From: Xanthostigma xanthostigma
Taxonomy: Eukaryota; Arthropoda; Insecta; Raphidioptera; Raphidiidae
NCBI GenBank assembly: GCA_963575645.1
Contig: OY754464.1
Location: 47,854,192-47,918,191, forward strand
Direction of reading: 5' to 3'
Length of the DNA: 64,000 nt
The notes under the pieces are model-generated. The model did no database searches. It was not told the origin of the DNA and worked only from the letters and a program-made list of their open reading frames with translations. Shown in pieces: positions 12,301-21,960 of this stretch. A program made the translations under genes and the position numbers. How positions within the stretch are numbered: the stretch's first letter is position 1; each line of letters starts with the position of its first letter.

Positions 12301-13314
12301 ACTCCTTGTGCTACATTTAAAGACAATCCAGTCAGATCTGAATTATCTTTATGGCCCTGGCCAAAAGAATCGTGGAATAGAGTACATGTAGATTTTTTAG
12401 GTCCAATGAAAGGAAGAAATTTTTTAGTACTAATAGATGCTCACAGTAAATGGCTGGAATGTTTTTTGATGAACAAATGTAATACTGAAACGATTATAAA
12501 TAAGTTAAAAGAAATATTTGCAAGATTCGGATTACCTAGACAATTAGTTTCAGACAATGGTACTCAATTTAGTTCAACAGAATTTAAATCTTTCGTAGAA
12601 AGAAATGGTATAAACCACATAATGGGAGCACCCTACCATCCTGAAACTAATGGTCAGGCAGAAAGTGCGGTAAAAATTGTAAAAATGTTTCTAAAGAAAA
12701 CATGCGATTCTTTAACAAATAATTTAGACATCGAAAATCAACTTCAAAAATTTCTTTTTCAATACAGAAATACTGTACACAGTACCACAAATGAAAAACC
12801 GTCAAAATTATTACTGAATAAAAATATTAAAACTCCGCTGGATTTGTTACATCCTTCAGTTGCTACGAACGTTTTAAATAAACAAAGACATCAAATTAAA
12901 AATTATATCGGTAAAGGATGTAAAATTTTCAAAAGGGGCGAATGTGTTATGATCAGAAATTACTCTAATAGCGTTAAATGGATCACGGGTACAATATTAA
13001 AATATAAAGGTTTTAAAATATATTTAATTAAAGTTTCCAATAATAAAATAGTTAAAAGACACGTAAATCAAATAAGAAAACATAATAATAATAATTTTAA
13101 CTCGGATGATTCAGATAGTGAATCGGGAAATTTTTATCGAGATGAAAATAAAAGTGACCTAGCTGACGAAGAGGAAATTGCAACAGTAAATGAAAATGAA
13201 GAAATGGAAAATAACAATGAAAATGAAGAAATGGAAAATAATAACGAATTTGATCAAATTAATGAGCGACCAAAAAGAAATGTGAAAGCTCCAGATAGAC
13301 TTCAATACACTTAA
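9358..13314 (+). CDS. gag-pol polyprotein of the gypsy element
   Basis: 1318 residues in one frame, without a visible break. Domain order: Gag-like region (about 1-190), two CCHC zinc knuckles (about 224-260, CHVCGKKGH and CYICSKKGH), retropepsin-like protease (about 290-380, with DTGSS), reverse transcriptase (about 430-610, with FLDDIL), RNase H (about 700-830), zinc-binding and DDE integrase (about 930-1140), and an acidic Asn/Glu-rich tail. Fusion of gag and pol in a single frame is common in gypsy elements. This is element DNA, not a host gene. Confidence 0.93.
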   Translation: MPNEAPEQAQCGLYGSLSEFNFKKADWQIYSEKIQQYFEANNITDNLKRRAIFLSQLDEDSYKLMRDLCAPLKPSEKTFKQLIEEFDNHFGVKQAYFATRFELYNARKRDTETVNEWIARVRCLAADCGYGTELETIIRDSFILGIGKGSIRDRLFEEDAKTLVVKKAVEIAQTKENARDFKEKAKGIDAIQIKTEPEDINKMTTQRHTQQGQQESTRSSQRSCHVCGKKGHQRKNCYFKDSTCYICSKKGHIASVCREKRSNNSHFLQDEFETLFNVNSSKNFAKPFEINLKINDISLNFEIDTGSSVTVIPEKVYQNQLNKLELKKSNIFLKDYIGHKIKILGVVELNVLHNNETLKLPAYVIRNGCRPLMGRHWLRILNLDITNLNFFDVNSELNELLGKYKEIFSNKLGTFTKDKISLNLKPNSKPKFFKPRPIPFALKSKVEDELDRLLDLNVISRTEYSQWGTPIVPVLKSDGTVRICGDFKITINPCVDTLKHPLPRIEDLFVKLQGGEKFSKIDLSNAYTQVLLDDKSRDLLCISTHKGVFKYNRLPYGISSAPSFFQKMMETVLQDLEGVICFLDDILITAKNDEEHLKRLELVFRRLLECGLTIKRDKCSFLQKSVHYLGHTIDREGLHTSKEKIIAIKNCPPPKSIKDLQSFLGMVTYFSKFVNNFADILNPLYKLLHKDIKWSWSRDCSLAFNKIKEKLINAPVLAHFNPQVPIKLTVDASKNGLGAILTHSFKNCEKPICFASRKLLNSELKYSQIEKESLAIVWACKKFHQYLYCQNFTLVTDHKPLVVIFGPKKGIPQMAANRMQRWAVALSAYNFKIEFVKSENNYADFLSRYSLQSNESEINYFSYLQFIEESSNILLNSKYIADQTTKDSVLCKVKSFVLEGWPNSESSSELKPYFMKRNEITIEQNVLMWGHRIIVPKSCQNFILNELHSAHFGILKMKMLARSHVWWPSLNTEIENITKSCTPCATFKDNPVRSELSLWPWPKESWNRVHVDFLGPMKGRNFLVLIDAHSKWLECFLMNKCNTETIINKLKEIFARFGLPRQLVSDNGTQFSSTEFKSFVERNGINHIMGAPYHPETNGQAESAVKIVKMFLKKTCDSLTNNLDIENQLQKFLFQYRNTVHSTTNEKPSKLLLNKNIKTPLDLLHPSVATNVLNKQRHQIKNYIGKGCKIFKRGECVMIRNYSNSVKWITGTILKYKGFKIYLIKVSNNKIVKRHVNQIRKHNNNNFNSDDSDSESGNFYRDENKSDLADEEEIATVNENEEMENNNENEEMENNNEFDQINERPKRNVKAPDRLQYT

Positions 13315-13327
13315 TTAAACGGAGAGG

Positions 13328-13502
13328 TGTTGTATATAGGTGATAATTGTACAGCCCTGATTATTATTTAATTATTTAACTATTATGTAATTATTATAAG
13401 AATTGTAATTTATTTTATTTTAAAAATATTCATTCTGAAATAAACGCTTGATTTAAAAGTATCTAATTATTTATTTAATAAAAATTACCATCGGACACAA
13501 CA
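13328..13502 (+). repeat. 3' LTR
   Basis: 175 bp, near-identical to the 5' LTR, followed at once by the second TAACC target copy. Confidence 0.9.
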
Positions 13503-14287
13503 TAACCTAAGAAAGTAAATTATTACAAAAAAAAGTTTTGATAAGAATTTTACGAGTAATTTTAAAAAATCACTTTTTCCTAATTTTTCGTTCACGTTAT
13601 CTCATGAACAAATGAACTAATTTTGATCTGGTTTGCGGCGATCGACGCAGTTTTTTTAGCCTACGAAAGTAATTTATTACAAAAAATCGATCTGATAACA
13701 ATTTTAAGAGTAATTAAAAAAAAAACACTTTTTTACGATTTTTTCGTTCACGATATCTCGTGAACAAATGAACCGATTTTGATACGGTTTGCGGAAATCG
13801 ACGCAGTTTTTTAAGGAGATTAGCTGATTAGATTTTGGAATTAATCGATTTAGTAGTTTATTATTATATTAAATATTCCACAAAAACAAATTTTTAAAAA
13901 TTTTTGAAACTTGTTTTTTTAAGATTTCTCAAAATTTATTGGGCTAAATCATTCCAAATTTTCAGGAAGTCTAAGTTCACCAAGATCACGTCAGATGCCG
14001 CAAACCGCATTTCAGTTGGACACTCCGTTCAAAAGATATGAAAGGTTTACATACATACACCAACGCCAACACACCAACACACACGCACACACAACTAAAA
14101 CTAAAAACTAAATGCCTTTTTTCTTTTATCTTACCTAATTAGTTTATAACTATTGCAATGTCTTATGTGCTAATAAAATAATTTAATACATTTTCTAGAC
14201 GTCATTCCGAATCCAATGAGTCATCGGTCATTTTTGTACAAGCTATTTCAAGCCTTATGTAACACGTTTTTGAGTGTGTGAACTAGA

Positions 14288-14701
14288 CAGAGGCGGCCTT
14301 ACCCATTGCGAGGCTATGGGCGGCAGGTCTTTGCGAGGCCCTTTGTCCTTCGTGAAAATTATGTGATGCGAAAGTAGGTCTGAATTAAGTTGTGAATTAT
14401 ATCAGACATATAATTCACAACTTAATTGTTGTGAATATGCTGTGAACTACGGGAGGTAAAAATCATTATTTATCTAATAATCCGTGCACCAAAACTCAAA
14501 ACAATCTTGAACTTTTAATTTACCGTTATGTTATAACCTTAATAAATAATTAAGGATCAAAGTCAATAGTTTTAAATAAAAAAATACTTATAGTTAAAAA
14601 ATCTATATTTTTTAAAATTTGCTTGGGTTGTTGCGTGAGGCCCCTGCAAGAGCGAGGCCCCGGGCGATTGCCCTTTTCGCCACCCCCTAAGGCCGCCGCT
14701 G
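14288..14701. mobile_element. hAT MITE, 414 bp
   Basis: The 8-bp duplication GAACTAGA (14280-14287 and 14702-14709) is perfect. Ends CAGAGGCGGCCTTAC and, inverted, CAGCGGCGGCCTTAG are hAT-like. It is GC-rich near both ends and has no coding frame. Confidence 0.9.
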
Positions 14702-14709
14702 GAACTAGA

Positions 14710-15235
14710 CTTATGCTTTTCTTATGAAGAAATGTGTGTAGTCACAGCTAAGGCTATTGTGAAATTATATTTTCTGATAATGCTTTCTGCAACCCAAAAT
14801 ATAATAATGTGACAATTACTTAAATCGTACAAAAATCTCTTTTAAAATTACCTCATCTGAACGTTATCTACCTTTTCTCTACACACCCTCAAATTATTGA
14901 CGTCATTCTACAGCATTATAGATAAACCATTTACACAGCTGTTTTTTAATATATTTTATACATAAATAATATAATATACATAATATAACATGTACATTGT
15001 ACAATGTATATACTTATTGCTCAATCAATTCTCCCTTTATTATTTTTAAATATAGGTATCCTATAACACTTTTTACTCATACTGTGACTTATAATTTAAT
15101 AGCGTGTATCTACTTCAGAACTTTCAAAAACAGTTAATATTATATAATATATATATATATATATTTTTTTAATAATTGGTAATAGATAATATACAAAAAT
15201 TTAAATACTTGTGTAATTAAAATTCTGAAAATTAA
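14710..15235. promoter_or_regulatory. Upstream region of Gr-1
   Basis: AT-rich sequence with TA-repeat runs near 14945-15010 and 15140-15165. It must contain the Gr-1 promoter, but no specific element can be named. Confidence 0.3.
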
Positions 15236-18200
15236 ATGGCAGTTACGAGTATCTCTGACGCTGTTAAACCGATTATTTGCACATTAAAACTATTGTTAAT
15301 GATGCCTTTAGTGCCAAAAAAATCATTTTTTAAAAATGAAAACATCATTTCTTTAATATTAAACATTCTATATGTTACTGTTGTGATAACAAATTTCATC
15401 ATTCATGATATCAAAGGTTTTGTTTCAAATGAAGATGGATTTTTTCTTACAAAGTTTTCATACAACATAGGTCTAGCAATGTTTCATTTATACACACTAG
15501 GGATTGTTGTTAATATTTTGGCGACGTATTTAAACGGTAAAAAAATTCACGAATGCATAACTCGACTTGAGCAAATCGACCGTCAACTAGTTTTGTTGCA
15601 AAATAACAAAACAATATCGTATGAAATAGTATACCGATTCAATATCGGTTGCATAATATTTTTTTTTATAACTGTCATGTTTACGGCCGTTACATTTTTT
15701 TTTAGTATGGCTCACGTTAATGACGTGGACGTAGCCATAGCGTCGGACCTTTTGTTGCCTATCATAAATTCCGTTCCTTATATAGTATTATGGCAGTTTT
15801 CCGGCGGCATTTTATTAATATATCAAAGATTTAAAATCATTAATTCAAATCTTAACTATGTTAGTCATCAACTGGAATGTTGCACTAAAAACAACAAACA
15901 AAATTATCTTAACAATTCAAAACCGAAATACATACTAAAAGACAAATCAAAAAGTTTTTATAAGAAAGGTAAGATATGTTTAATTAATACACATAGGCTG
16001 CGCATATTTAATTAAAAAAATAATAATATAAATTTTAGAAATTGGAACATTGACACAAAAAATTCAAGATATTAGCACGATTCATCTGGAATTAACCGAT
16101 TCAGCTCAACTGCTGAACTCTTGTTATTCAATTCAAATTGTTTCAATAATGCTATCTCAGTTCGGTTATGCGTTGTGGAGCATCTTGTATTTCTTTTTAA
16201 TTTTTATTGGAACACACCTAAAAACTGAAAATTTTATCGACATAAAATTTTCTGTGCTATGTTTTAACTTATTACACATTTCTTCAGACATGTTTTTAAT
16301 TTTATCATCAGTTTGGACATCACGGGAGGTAAAATTAAGGACAAAACTGACTGCGTGTTTTTTGCCGAATCGAAACGTCAGTCTACGCTAGAAAAATAAT
16401 TAATCGATCATTTGCGTTGTCTCGAGGAATATCGCTTGAGGCGACACGACGCGACAGTTGACTCCAAAACAGGATGACGTGTCAAGTCGGTAGAAAACGC
16501 TCTGTTCGTTTTTGTCCTAATTAAATCTTTGATTTAAGTTAATCAGACCCTTATAGATGTCGACCACATAGGTGCTGAAGTGCCCTTTAATTTTCTGTGA
16601 TTGACATTTTTTTTTTGAAAAAAATGCTTTTTCTGCAATAATATATATATAGGTACCTATATTATGTATATAAATAAAAATTAAATCCTGTTCTTTGGTA
16701 AGCGCATGACTTGAGAACGGCTGGACCGATTTGGCTAATTTTTTTTAAATGCTTATAATAATAGTCCGAATAAGATTTTTAGGGAAAGAAAAATTGGGAA
16801 GGAAAGTTGTCCAGAATCAGGTGGAGCCTAAGGCTCCAGTACTGTTGTCGCTGTCATGTTTCGTCCCAATCAAGTGCCTATTTCGTAAACATTGTTGAAT
16901 TACTAAGTAAAGAAAGGATGATCAATATTGTAAATTTCGGCGTCTATTATCGACTTTTAAGGTCCAATTTGGAGACGCTTTAACATTTTTGTCGTTAAGT
17001 GGCAAACTGAATTAATGTGTCCCAAACTGTAATTATTATTTTATTATTAAAAAGCTTATTTTGAATCAAATCACTGACATTTTTCAGAATGCACTCAGGA
17101 GAATTGAAAGTAAACTATATATTTAAGAAATTGTTATCGAAACATTCTGCAGGGTTGCAGAAAAGGTTGTCAAAAAATTTGATTTAGCAATGACCTTAAA
17201 TTGTGATCATATATAATTACAGTTTCCATACATCAGGGGCAGTATAATGCCGTATTCAAATTCCCTATTATCTAGAACATTTATAGATTGTAGTCACACA
17301 AAAACAAATGATTGTATAGCTGTACTACTTACATAGAAAAAGATAGCTTTTCATGCTACATTTTGATCAAAATGCATAAGAAAAAGTTGTTTTAAAGTGG
17401 AAACTGTACAAAAAACTACGCTAAATACGTATATCTATGCCCAGTTTAAGAAAGACATAGTTTCAATCGATCAATCATTTTTCTAGCAGGATCGATTTAA
17501 AACTATGATGCTTTTAATATGAAGAAATATCTAAGTTCACAATCTAAGGTCATTCCGACCTTAACGAGTCTGGTGCTCCGAGTGAATTTTTTAGTCATCC
17601 CCAACAAAAAATATATATTTTTTCCAATGACAGACTTTTCCTATTTGTTTTATAGTAATTTCAGAAGTTTATGAGATCCCTTTGTGGAGTCAGATGGCCA
17701 AATCTCTAACAAAATTTATTGAGTAGATCATATTATTATTAGGTCATGTGTTGTCGTTGATGACAAAACAACATGCAGACTTTGCACTTTTGGTTTTGCC
17801 AACTATCTTGATCCACGTTTCAAAAAAGAAATCTAATCTTTGTCTCTTCTTCGAACTCTTATTGAGTCATTGTCTATTAAGCAAGAATCACAGACCATCA
17901 TTGTCTTCCAATACAAAAAGCCAGTGTTTCAGTGTTCAGCCTTTCCCCTTCTGCGCATAACTGTCCTAAACTGAATTTCTACTTCAAATTAGTGTCAGGG
18001 TCATGGTATATTAAGTTGGACTAAGAAGACAAATGACTTTCCCAAACAGTTCCGTAGACGCTGATTTATAAATTTAATTATAGATGCTTAGAGCTAACGT
18101 AAGAAAAGTCGACTGAATTTGTATATATTATGAATCTGATGCCTGGAACGTACAGGACACGTAAAAGAAACATCGGTGCATAAAAATAAAAAAATCATTT

Positions 18201-18891
18201 CTTATTTATTTTCAGGCTCAAAAAACAGCAAAATATGTTCATATTTTGACGACTAAAATTAAAGATGCTTCATTATCTGCAAAGGTACAGTGAGATTCGG
18301 CTACGGTCAATATTCATACTAATTGAACTGTTTTCAATTCACCAAATAGTAATTCTGTCTAAAGATAATTAACCATTTTAATTTTCAGTTATATATGTTT
18401 TCAATGCAACTTTTACACACTCCTGTCAAGTTCAGTGGATGCGGTCTATTTCCTCTGGATGGAAGTTTTGTCTATCGAGTAAGTTTTTTTGTTTATTAAG
18501 TTTTAAGTAAGCTCAACCAGTTAAAATAATTAAAGACGTGGTAGTACTGTGATCAAAAATTTTGTAATTTTTGAGTATCCACATGCCACACTCTAATAAA
18601 TTCTGTTTCTGAAAGACAATACTCCGAGTACTCCATCCAAGGCGCTCTGAAATATCCGGTGTAAGTCAGATTTCCAATTGGCTGAAAATGAGCTAAAATT
18701 CAATTTTATATTAGTGCAGTAAATCACGGTGTGGACAAGTCAAAAATAAAAATATGTAAATTTTCAATTTGTTACAGATGATCGCCGGAGTAACAGCTTA
18801 TATTGTCATTACGATACAGTTTCAACTTGAAAAAAGTGCTTCGGGGACGGAAAAGAATTTCATGTTACATAACAATACAAATTGCATATAA
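15236..18891 (+). CDS. Gustatory receptor Gr-1 (7tm_7), 431 aa
   Basis: Five exons: 15236-15968, 16039-16328, 18216-18284, 18389-18478 and 18778-18891, all with GT/AG borders and consistent phases (1,0,0,0), totalling 432 codons. Insect gustatory receptors are ligand-gated cation channels in chemosensory dendrites. Hydrophobic segments lie near residues 36-58, 75-95, 135-158, 172-198, 270-300, 310-335 and 397-410, which gives seven. Exon 4 encodes FSMQLLHTPVKFSGCGLFPL and exon 5 VTAYIVITIQF, the family's TM7 signature (T-x-Y-x4-5-QF). The start is the first ATG in an open frame after an AT-rich leader. It is the tandem paralogue of Gr-2, with identical exon sizes. The tastant is unknown. Confidence 0.93.
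16640..16870 (+). mobile_element. Helitron fragment (Lep1-like 5' part)
   Basis: In Gr-1 intron 2. The words GAGAACGGCTGGACCGATTT and TGGCTAATTTT after a TATATAAATAAA start match the 5' part of widespread Lep1-type Helitrons. The 3' hairpin and CTAG end are not evident. Confidence 0.5.
17150..17960 (+). mobile_element. hAT transposase relic in Gr-1 intron 2
   Basis: One frame around 17775-17850 reads FGFANYLDPRFKKEI, the L-DPR-F-K motif of hAT transposases, and is interrupted by stops. The same words recur inverted at about 42310-42340 in Gr-4 intron 3. A second shared block (GTCAAAAAATTTGATTT, 17170 and 42205) shows a dispersed family. Confidence 0.55.
18615..18684 (+). other. Conserved coding-like block in Gr-1 intron 4
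   Basis: About 65 bp, roughly 80% identical to 24469-24534 in Gr-2 intron 4. Read in one frame both give QYSE, then a variable stretch, then LKY-x-V and a stop at the same place. Could be a lost or alternative terminal exon, or a regulatory element. Confidence 0.4.
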
Positions 18892-19024
18892 AATTACACC
18901 TTTTATAAATTATTGTCTATGCACAATACAAGTATCTTCAATAAATTAGAAACATAAAAACTTTTTCTGTTGTACCTATCCTTGAATTGATTTCATTTAC
19001 CTTGGAAATAAATATTATTTTTTT

Positions 19025-19245
19025 GACGTGATAACGTCTTATAAATTGATGAAACACCGGCTGCACGCACGAAAAAGTGTCACGTTCCGCCTGAGCCTGA
19101 GCGTGCAAGCGAGAGCGCGGTATAAGCGATAGAGAGGCACGATCGGCCCAAGCGTCGGCTTGTAAGCATTTCTCTCTTTTCTCGCGTGACGTCAGAGAGT
19201 TATTCAATGTTTCTTTATGACGTTATCACGTAAAACTATCGTCCG
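19025..19245. mobile_element. Dispersed TIR element, short copy
   Basis: Ends GACGTGATAACGTC and GACGTTATCACGT are inverted; the outer words AAAACTATCGTCCG and TTATTTTTGACGTG are shared with the longer copy at 63325-64000. The body (GCTGCACGCACGAAAAAGTG and following) is GC-rich and strongly conserved between the two copies. Superfamily not assigned. Confidence 0.7.
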
Positions 19246-20029
19246 TAAACCGACTTTACAGACAACCAATTTGTAACAATGACCATACATCGAAAAGATT
19301 ATTGCTAGAAATGCACTGTGATTATGAAAAGTTCATTAAGCAAAAGAAAATATAATTATTTTATTTAAGGCACGAAAAATGGCTTAAATAGTGTGAACAT
19401 CTGTGTAAGATCTGTAATTTGCATTTGAAGGAATAACGAACATCGTACCTAATATGTATAATATGGTGGAAGTACGGGTGCATAAACACGGGAATATTAT
19501 CAGAGCGATAAGTCATTTTTGTTGCATGATATTTTTTGCAACACTCCGTGAAGATATTTTATGAGTTAGAAAAATAAAACAAAATAAAAATTAGAGATTT
19601 TCACTTTTTGTTCGATTTTACGTTTCAAAAGTAGATCGTTAATATCGCAACCTCATAACTCCACCACCTTTCCATCGATTCGGATGAAATTTTACAGGTA
19701 GGTAATTATGCGACCCGCCATACAACTGCAGCAATGAAATTATAAAATAAATAATTTAGGGGTCGCTTTCCACACATAGAACTAAGAGATGAGTTTTTTT
19801 AATTTCGCGCACCCATTTTCATGGAGTATTGTTCGATAGGTCTTTAAAAATGCAATAAAACTTTTCGTGTGACTTTTTTTCTTAGGTGAATATTTCCCGA
19901 GATGTAAACTTTTAAAATCGTTAATAGTATTTTCAAGGGCGGCTAGCAAGGGGAAGCGGGGACATATTCCCGCCAACCGCTCATGTATTGCCATCAAAAA
20001 AGTCTTATCTTTCAATAACATTTTTTTAA
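19246..20029. other. No gene recognised
   Basis: AT-rich. A 102-codon minus-strand frame covers about 19782-20090 and runs into the neighbouring repeat. It is Lys- and Phe-rich, has no recognisable domain, and I do not call it a gene. Confidence 0.4.
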
Positions 20030-21525
20030 CTTCCCGCTTTAAAAAAAAAAAAAATTTTTTTTTCAAAAATCTGGAAGTTATTGGTTTCACCCCGATTTTG
20101 AAAATCGAGTTTTCGCCAGATCTCGACGTTTTGAGGTCCTAGGAAGCTATTGAAACTATTTTGGCGATTATGTCCGTAGGGCTGTATGTGTGTGTGTGTT
20201 GGTGGGTGTGTGTTGGTGTGTGTAAGATAAGATAAGATAAGATTTTATTGTCATATTATAAAAGTAAGTTACAATTTTACATATTTTTATATTCTGGTTC
20301 CTTATTAATTACCCAGTGGAATAAGCTTAATGCTAACATAAATGTTGTTTATTTGTAGACTTATGTGTTACCATTTTTATTTTTTTTGTATATAGGGAAA
20401 AGTTAAAAAAAAACCCTACGCTAGATAATATTGAATATAATTAGCTATTTCATGAATCTGGTTTTAAGATGCTTTTTATCCTTTTATGCTTATATGTATT
20501 AGTTATCTTATAATTACCTATTTTAAATTTGTTTTGATTTATTCTGTTGGTGAAAAATTTGTTTGCTTGTTTCCGAATATGGTTTAAAATGTGTGCATAT
20601 GTATGTAAACCTTTTATATCTTTTGAACGGAGTGTCCGACTGAAACGCGGTTTGAGGCATCTGACGTGATCTTGGTGAACTTAGACTTCCTGAAAATTTG
20701 AAACGATTCGGCCTAAAAAATTTTGAGAAATCTTAAAAATACAGGTTTCAAAAATTTTTAAAAATTTGTTTTTGTAAAATATTTTCTAAACTACTAAACC
20801 GATTAACTCCAAAATCTAATCAGCTCTTCTCCTTAACAAACTGCGTCGATTTCCGCAAACCGCATCAAAATCGGTTTATTTATTCACGAGATATCGTGAA
20901 CGAAAAAATCGTAAAAAAGTGTTTTTTTTAAAATGACTTAAAATTGTTATCAGATCGATTTTTTGTAATGAATTACTTTCTTAGGCTAAAAAAACTGCGT
21001 CGATCGCCGCAAACCAGATCAAAATTGGTTCATTTGTTCATGAGATAACGTGATCGAAAAATTAGGAAAAATATAATTTTTTAAAATTACTCGTAAAATT
21101 CTTATCAAATCGATTTTTATGTAATAATTTACTTTCTTAGGTTAAAAAAACTGCGTCGATTGCCGCAAACCTCATAAAAATCGGCTCATTTATTCACGAG
21201 ATATCGTGAACGAAAAATTTGTAAAAAAGTGTTTTTTTTTTAAATTGCTCGTAAAATTCCTATGAGATCGATTTTTCTGTAATAAATTACTTTTTTAGGT
21301 TAAAAAATTGCGTAGACTGCCGCAAATCGCATCAAAATCGGTTCATTTGTTCATGAGATATCGTGAACAAAAATTTCGTAACAAAGTGTTTTTTTTTTGA
21401 GCTCGAAGAGCTAAAAAATAAACTTCTTGCTATATTTTATATATTTTTGAGCGTTTTGAACTCGAAAATAGCGGGAAGTTACAGGGATGGCCTGCAGGGT
21501 CAAACTTCTTTTCAAATTTTTTTCT
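20030..21525 (+). repeat. Dispersed repeat with ~156-bp tandem units, copy 2
   Basis: It starts near GGAAGTTATTGGTTTCACC, passes through GT-rich simple sequence, and ends GGCCTGCAGGGTCAAACTTC. Four units begin near 20840, 20996, 21151 and 21308 (spacing 155-157 bp), each carrying CTGCGTCGAT-type and TCACGAGATATCGTGAA-type words. A LINE fragment has inserted at about 20222-20590. Confidence 0.8.
20222..20590 (-). mobile_element. LINE 3' end with (TATCT)n tail
   Basis: On the minus strand the segment ends ACAATAAAATCTTATCTTAT, a non-LTR polyadenylation and microsatellite tail. Upstream a short frame reads FFTNRINQNKFKIGNYKI and HKRIKSILKPDS, resembling the last part of a CR1/jockey-type ORF2. 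A 5'-truncated copy. Confidence 0.55.
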
Positions 21526-21929
21526 AACATATCACTGAGGCTTTAGTGTCGTCATCGCCTCTTGGATTAATAGAGCACATGTCACATGCTGTGTGCAATA
21601 AAATCTTTGAGCGTCACAAACCATTGCTGCAGACTTCCCAATTATTCACGCCGTTCTAAAGTAGACAAAAAAACTACATGGTTGTATTTTTGCGGATTTC
21701 ACATACAAATGATAAATCACTTATTATATATTATACGTTTATCATCCATTTCCCCCTTTTTAAAAAGTATACAACGCGCCTTACTCATATTGTGACTGAT
21801 AATTTAATGGAACGCTTCGTTAGTTTTAAAAGCAGATAAAGTTTTTTTTTTCAACAAAGATTGACATTTTAGTAATATTTTAACATTCTGTAATAATAAA
21901 AAAAACATTAAAGAAGTTTAAACTTAAAT
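21526..21929. promoter_or_regulatory. Upstream region of Gr-2
   Basis: No gene seen. AT-rich leader resembling the region before Gr-1 in short words (CTCATATTGTGACTGATAAT against CATACTGTGACTTATAAT near 15078), as expected after tandem duplication. Confidence 0.35.
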
Positions 21930-21956
21930 CACTATAATATTTGAAATATTATAGTG
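21930..21956 (+). promoter_or_regulatory. Perfect 12-bp-arm hairpin just before the Gr-2 ATG
   Basis: CACTATAATATT and its exact complement are separated by three bases, ending four bases before the start codon at 21961. It could hinder or steer initiation if transcribed. Function inferred only. Confidence 0.5.
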
Positions 21957-21960
21957 TTTG

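Larger units (their letters stand above)
9137..13502 (+). mobile_element. Ty3/gypsy LTR retrotransposon, looks whole and young
   Basis: Two 175-bp LTRs (9137-9311 and 13328-13502) begin TGTTG and end CAACA and are almost identical. A 5-bp target duplication, TAACC, flanks the element. A purine-rich tract precedes the 3' LTR. One long gag-pol frame fills the space between the LTRs and there is no env-like gene. Near-identity of the LTRs points to a recent insertion. Confidence 0.95.
8903..14098 (-). repeat. Dispersed repeat with ~156-bp tandem units, copy 1 (interrupted)
   Basis: This copy is the reverse complement of the copies at 20030-21525 and 41016-41611. Its left end reads TTTGACCCTGCAGGCC then CTTCCCGC; its right end is CA-rich simple sequence. 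It contains three units of about 156 bp, each with the palindrome TTCACGATATCTCGTGAA and GATCGACGCAGTTTTTTTA. The gypsy element at 9137-13502 has inserted inside it. Class of element unknown. Confidence 0.75.
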
